A stretch of 64,000 nucleotides of DNA from Inia geoffrensis. Lineage: Eukaryota > Chordata > Mammalia > Artiodactyla > Iniidae. Positions 60,439-64,000 of the stretch are shown piece after piece; position 1 is the first letter of the stretch; the number at the start of each line of letters is the position of its first letter. The stretch spans positions 930,001 through 994,000 of the forward strand of contig CM070914.1 in assembly GCA_036417435.1 (NCBI GenBank), given 5' to 3'. Made by a program: the position numbers and the translations under genes. Under the pieces are notes generated by a model. It saw nothing but the letters and a program-made list of their open reading frames with translations, was not told the DNA's origin and made no database searches.

Positions 60439-61818
60439 GTGCATCATGTGAACTGCCTCAACCAAGCAACGCACTTGGTATGTGTGGGGCCGTCTAACTC
60501 TTCAAAAGTCTGCAGTGCCACGGGAAGAGCAGGCCTGAAACTGCAGTCAGAACGCACGCTGACTCTCTCCTGGAGCCAGGGTGAGTTCAGGCAGGAGGTC
60601 GTACATGGAATGCGAAGCCCAGGGTTTCTCTGAGTGCAGCTCAGACTAGGGTAATGGGTAAAATTTCGACGGCCTGAGGGACGTGCCAGAACGGTGTTCC
60701 TGAACCTCTGTGAGTGCTGGGGTACTTAAGCTGCTCCAAAACAGAGTGCAGTGCGTTTCCCTACACTCAGCATACACAGAGTGGCTCCAAAGGGCTACGG
60801 GACTGGACGTTGCTCAACAGACACAGGTGGGCCTGGGAGTACTTAGTGTACCTGACAGTAACAGGATGCCTACATGAGCCTCCTAGGTGTCTGTAATATC
60901 ACACTGCCATTTAAGATATGCAGAGCAGAGGTCACATGCTCATGGAAAGTGCTGGACACCTCCGTTCCTACAAGCAAATCAAAGCCTAACCTCCTGGCAT
61001 GTGTTCATGCTGGGTGCGCATTAACTGACGCAGCATGGTAACATGCTGACTTTCTTCTGGAGCACACTGACTTCACGTACGAAGTCTTCTCAGTATTCAA
61101 GGCAGAGTGTTTTCTCATGGCAGCTCACCCTCAGGGCCATGACAAAGACTTCCTGGGGACTTCGGACTCACCAGAAATGTGGTCCTGACGGTGCTCCAGG
61201 ACTCTGGAAATGTAGCTCTCCTCCCGGGACATGCAGTGTGCAGCCCGTCACTCGGCACGTACAGAGGCCCTCCGATGTACAGACCAGTGGGCCTCCATGT
61301 GGTTCAGCCTTCCCACCGGGCTCTGGAGGTACTCAGTTAACTTGGAGGAAAAATGATGCACAACCGAGGGCCCAGGAGTCCTCCAAAGGGTACTTCCTTT
61401 AAAATAAATCCCAACAGAGATGAAGAACTCATGGAGACCGTTGCATGCCTCCCTTTTTACACGGCTACTCAGGGTCTAACGTGGAGACGTGTTCTCTCAT
61501 TGTTTCCCTTTAGTTCTAGAGACTGTCATGCTCACCACCACCGAGGCCATGGAAGCACCTTGTTTGGACAGAGCCAATTCATATTTTTCCCGGAAGCATT
61601 CTTACAGGGTTGAGAGGCCTGTCAACAGCAGAGAATGTCAGGTAGTTTCTAGGCAGCATGAATGGAGCCTTCAAATTGAGAAAACAAGTCTAGTTCCAGC
61701 AGGCCCCGATTTCCAAGGGCACACTCATCCTACGTCCCTCGGGTTGCTAACAAGTCCAAAGGGAGACAAGGTTACCCAGTGTTTCCTTCCCTGAATCAAC
61801 TTGTCGAAGTAGGGTTTT
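60439..61818. repeat. Unit U44 (1,380 bp)
   Basis: S allele. CATCATGTG, GAAACTGC, TGGAGCCAGG (loses GGCGCC), GGACGTTGC, CCTGACAG, CGAAGTC, CATGCAGTG, CCCACCGGG, AGTTAAC, CAGAGATG, GAGACCG, CCCTTTAG, CCAAGGGC and GGGTTGC. Confidence 0.95.
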
Positions 61819-63203
61819 GTGCATCATGCGAACTGCCTCAACCAAGCAACGCACTTGGTATGTGTGGGGCCGTCTAACTCTTCAAAAGTCTGCAGTGCCA
61901 CGGGAAGAGCAGGCCTGAAATTGCAGTCAGAACGCACGCTGACTCTCTCCTGGCGCCAGGGGGAGTTCAGGCAGGAGGTCGTACATGGAATGCGAAGCCC
62001 AGGGTTTCTCTGAGTGCAGCTCAGACTAGGGTAATGGGTAAAATTTCGACGGCCTGAGGGACGTGCCAGAACGGTGTTCCTGAACCTCTGTGAGTGCTGG
62101 GGTACTTAAGCTGCTCCAAAACAGAGTGCAGTGCGTTTCCCTACACTCAGCATACACAGAGTGGCTCCAAAGGGCTACGGGACTGGATGTTGCTCAACAG
62201 ACACAGGTGGGCCTGGGAGTACTTAGTGTACTATACCTGGCAGTAACAGGATGCCCACATGAGCCTCCTAGGTGTCTGTAAAATCATACTGCGATTTGAG
62301 ATATGCAGAGCAGAGGTCACATGCTCATGGAAAGTGCTGGACACCATCGTTCCTACAAGCAAATCAAAGCCTAACCTCCAGGCATGTGTTCATGCTGGGT
62401 TCGCATTAAGTGACGCAGCATGGTATGATGCGGACTTTCTTCTGGAGCACAGTGACTTCACGTACGAGGTCTTCTATGTATTCAAGGCAGAGTGTTTTCT
62501 CATGGCAGATCACCCTCAGGGCCATGACAAAGACTTCCTGGGGACATCGGACTCACTAGAAATGTGGTCCTGACGGTGCTCCAGGACTCTGGAAATGTAG
62601 CTCTCCTCCCGGGACATGCGGTGTGCAGCCCGTCACTCGGCACGTACAGAGGCCCTCCGATGTACAGACCAGTGGGCCTCCATGTGGTTCAGCCTTCCCA
62701 CAGGGCTCTGGAGGTACTCAGTGAACTTGGAGGAAAAATGATGCACAACCGAGGGCCCAGGAGTCCTCCAAAGGGTACTTCCTTTAAAATAAATCCCAAC
62801 AGAGATGAAGAACTCATGGAGACAGTTGCATGCCTCCCTTTTTACACGGCTACTCAGGGTCTAACGTGGAGACGTGTTCTCTCATTTTTTCCCTTTAGTT
62901 CTAGAGACTGTCATGCTCACCACCACCGAGGCCATGGAAGCACCTTGTTTGGACAGAGCCAATTCATATTTTTCCCGGAAGCATTCTTACAGGGTTGAGA
63001 GGCCTGTCAACAGCAGAGAATGTCAGGTAGTTTCTAGGCAGCATGAATGGAGCCTTCAAATTGAGAAAACAAGTCTAGTTCCAGCAGGCCCCGATTTCCA
63101 CGGGCACACTCAACCTACGTCCCTCGGGTTTCTAACAAGTCCAAAGGGAGACAAGGTTACCCAGTGTTTCCTTCCCTGAATCAACTTGACGAAGTAGGGT
63201 TTT
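61819..63203. repeat. Unit U45 (1,385 bp)
   Basis: L2 allele at 62,227-62,236. GCGCCAGGGGGAG near 61,954. GGGTTCGC, GGTATGATG and TCTATGTATTC remove stops, leaving a 104-codon frame at 62,259-62,573. CCCTTTAG acceptor variant; AACTTGACG near 63,183. Confidence 0.95.
62259..62573 (+). other. 104-codon open frame peculiar to U45
   Basis: In most units this frame is closed by a TAA after GCATGG, and in many also by TAA in TTCTAAGTA. In U45 these read TAT (GGTATGATG near 62,423 and TCTATG near 62,475), and TGTAAAATC keeps the upstream part open. The product is rich in acidic and aromatic residues (for example SDFTYEVFYVF). It may be a remnant of an ancestral coding frame or chance; the family is not recognised. 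Confidence 0.25.
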
Positions 63204-64000
63204 GTGCATCATGCGAACTGCCTCAACCAAGCAACGCACTTGGTATGTGTGGGGCCCTCTAACTCTTCAAAAGTCTGCAGTGCCACGGGAAGAGCAGGCC
63301 TGAAATTGCAGTCAGAACGCACGCTGACTCTCTCCTGGCGCCAGGGTGAGTTCAGGCAGGAGGTCGTACATGGAATGCGAAGCCCAGGGTTTCTCTGAGT
63401 GCAGCTCAGACTAGGGTAATGGGTAAAATTTCGACGGCCTGAGGGACGTGCCAGAACGGTGTTCCTGAACCTCTGTGAGTGCTGGGGTACTTAAGCTGCT
63501 CCAAAACAGAGTGCAGTGCGTTTCCCTACACTCAGCATACACAGAGTGGCTCCAAAGGGCTACGGGACTGGATGTTGCTCAACAGACACAGGTGGGCCTG
63601 GGAGTACTTAGTGTACCTGGCAGTAGCAGGATGCCCACATGAGCCTCCTAGGCGTCTGTAAAATCATACTGCAATTTAAGATATGCAGAGCAGAGGTCAC
63701 ATGCTCATGGAAAGTGCTGGACACCTCCGTTCCTACAAGCAAATCAAAGCCTAACCTCCAGGCATGTGTTCATGCTGGGTGCGCATTACGTGACGCAGCA
63801 TGGTAAGATGCTGACTTTCTCCTGGAGCACAGTGACTTCACGTACGAGGTCCTCTAAGTATTCAAGGCAGAGTGTTTTCTCATGGCAGATCACCCTCAGG
63901 GCCATGACAAAGACTTCCTGGGGACATCGGACTCACTAGAAATGTGGTCCTGACGGTGCTCCAGGACTCTGGAAATGTAGCTCTCCTCCCGGGACATGCG
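63204..64000. repeat. Unit U46 (5' part only, 797 bp)
   Basis: Cut by the window end. S allele. GGGCCCTC near 63,252, AGTAGCAGG near 63,624, AGGCGTC near 63,652 and GTCCTCTAAG near 63,849; shares GGCAGATCACC and CTCACTAGAA with U45. Confidence 0.95.

Larger units (their letters stand above)
1..64000. repeat. Macrosatellite array, ~1.38-kb unit, 47 copies
   Basis: The same ~1,380-bp sequence recurs head to tail from the first base to the last, always in the same orientation. The anchor GTGCATCATG (or a one-base variant) falls at 1012, 2393, 3778 and so on to 63204, spaced 1,373-1,386 bp. Copies differ from one another mainly by point changes. All length differences come from six small indels: a 5-bp microduplication, a T insertion, a 5-bp deletion, a 3-bp deletion, a 1-bp deletion and an extra A. 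No flanking unique DNA or inserted mobile element is present. I found no obvious internal short-period repeat inside the unit. The family is not recognised. CpG decay between copies suggests a methylated vertebrate genome. Unit boundaries used below are arbitrary in phase. Confidence 0.98.
58612..64000. repeat. Zone IV: divergent units
   Basis: U42-tail to U46. These units carry many private changes, such as GAAGTAAGG near 59,045, CGATGG near 59,286, TTACTGTACC near 59,461, TTTATGCCAGG near 59,621, CAAAAGAC near 59,761 and GGTTTAGAGG near 60,228. U44 and U45 share CCCTTTAG and AACAGAGATG. U45 and U46 share GGCAGATCACC and CTCACTAGAA. No long higher-order period is visible. Confidence 0.85.

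Noticed and set aside
1..64000. CRISPR array or prokaryotic repeat cassette
   Set aside because: Repeats are 1.38 kb with no spacers, there are no cas-like genes or bacterial-type open frames, and CpG decay indicates a methylated eukaryotic genome.
1..64000. Bovine 1.715 satellite (also ~1.4 kb)
   Set aside because: The GATCACGTGACTGATC-type subrepeat that I associate with that family is not seen here; this relies on memory and should be tested by alignment.

Overview
The whole 64,000-base window is one uninterrupted head-to-tail tandem array of a ~1.38-kb unit: 45 complete copies plus a partial copy at each edge (called U0 to U46 here; unit starts are set arbitrarily at the conserved GTGCATCATG-like anchor, first seen at 1012). 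No unique sequence, transposon insertion, inversion, tRNA, rRNA or convincing protein gene interrupts it, and both ends are still inside the array. I do not recognise the repeat family. Moderate GC (about half), a reduced but not absent CpG content (about 41 CpG by hand count in one 1,385-bp unit, roughly half of expectation), and frequent C-to-T or G-to-A differences at CpG between copies point to a germline-methylated vertebrate genome, most likely a mammal. The array is best described as a macrosatellite or large-unit satellite. Candidate families to test are human SST1/NBL2-type 1.4-kb macrosatellites and other ~1.4-kb mammalian satellites; I cannot confirm any of them from memory.

Unit length varies only from 1,373 to 1,386 bp, and a few indels explain every length: a 5-bp microduplication at the GTGTAC site (short S allele, long alleles L1 and L2), a single T insertion in GGGCCC(T)AGG, a 5-bp deletion (U0, U7), a 3-bp deletion (U7, U10), a 1-bp deletion (U12) and one extra A (U43).

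Layout. Zone I (1 to ~17.6 kb, U0-U12) is built from a few unit subtypes arranged mostly with a three-unit period of ~4.14 kb. U13 is a bridge. Zone II (~18.8-39.6 kb) is an eight-unit higher-order repeat of 11,060 bp (U14-U21), followed by a seven-unit copy of 9,679 bp (U22-U28) that lost one unit through a crossover whose junction is pinned to 34,982-35,047 in chimeric unit U25. Zone III (~39.2-58.6 kb) is a seven-unit block of 9,673 bp present twice in tandem, with no difference seen at any site compared; its junction lies in 48,830-48,938. Zone IV (58.6-64.0 kb) has more divergent units with many private changes, as expected nearer an array edge. This is the classic pattern of unequal crossover and conversion with a homogenised core and older flanks.

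Each unit also carries, on the + strand, a consensus-quality set of splice signals: a CTAAC branch point, a pyrimidine tract ending in TTTAG, and a CAGG/GTGAGT donor 447 nt downstream in the next unit. There is an AATAAA in the implied intron and a conserved bZIP-type site, which is a perfect NF-E2/AP-1 match in seven units. This suggests, but does not show, that the array could be transcribed and spliced into a repeated-exon noncoding RNA. No reading frame spans that exon.
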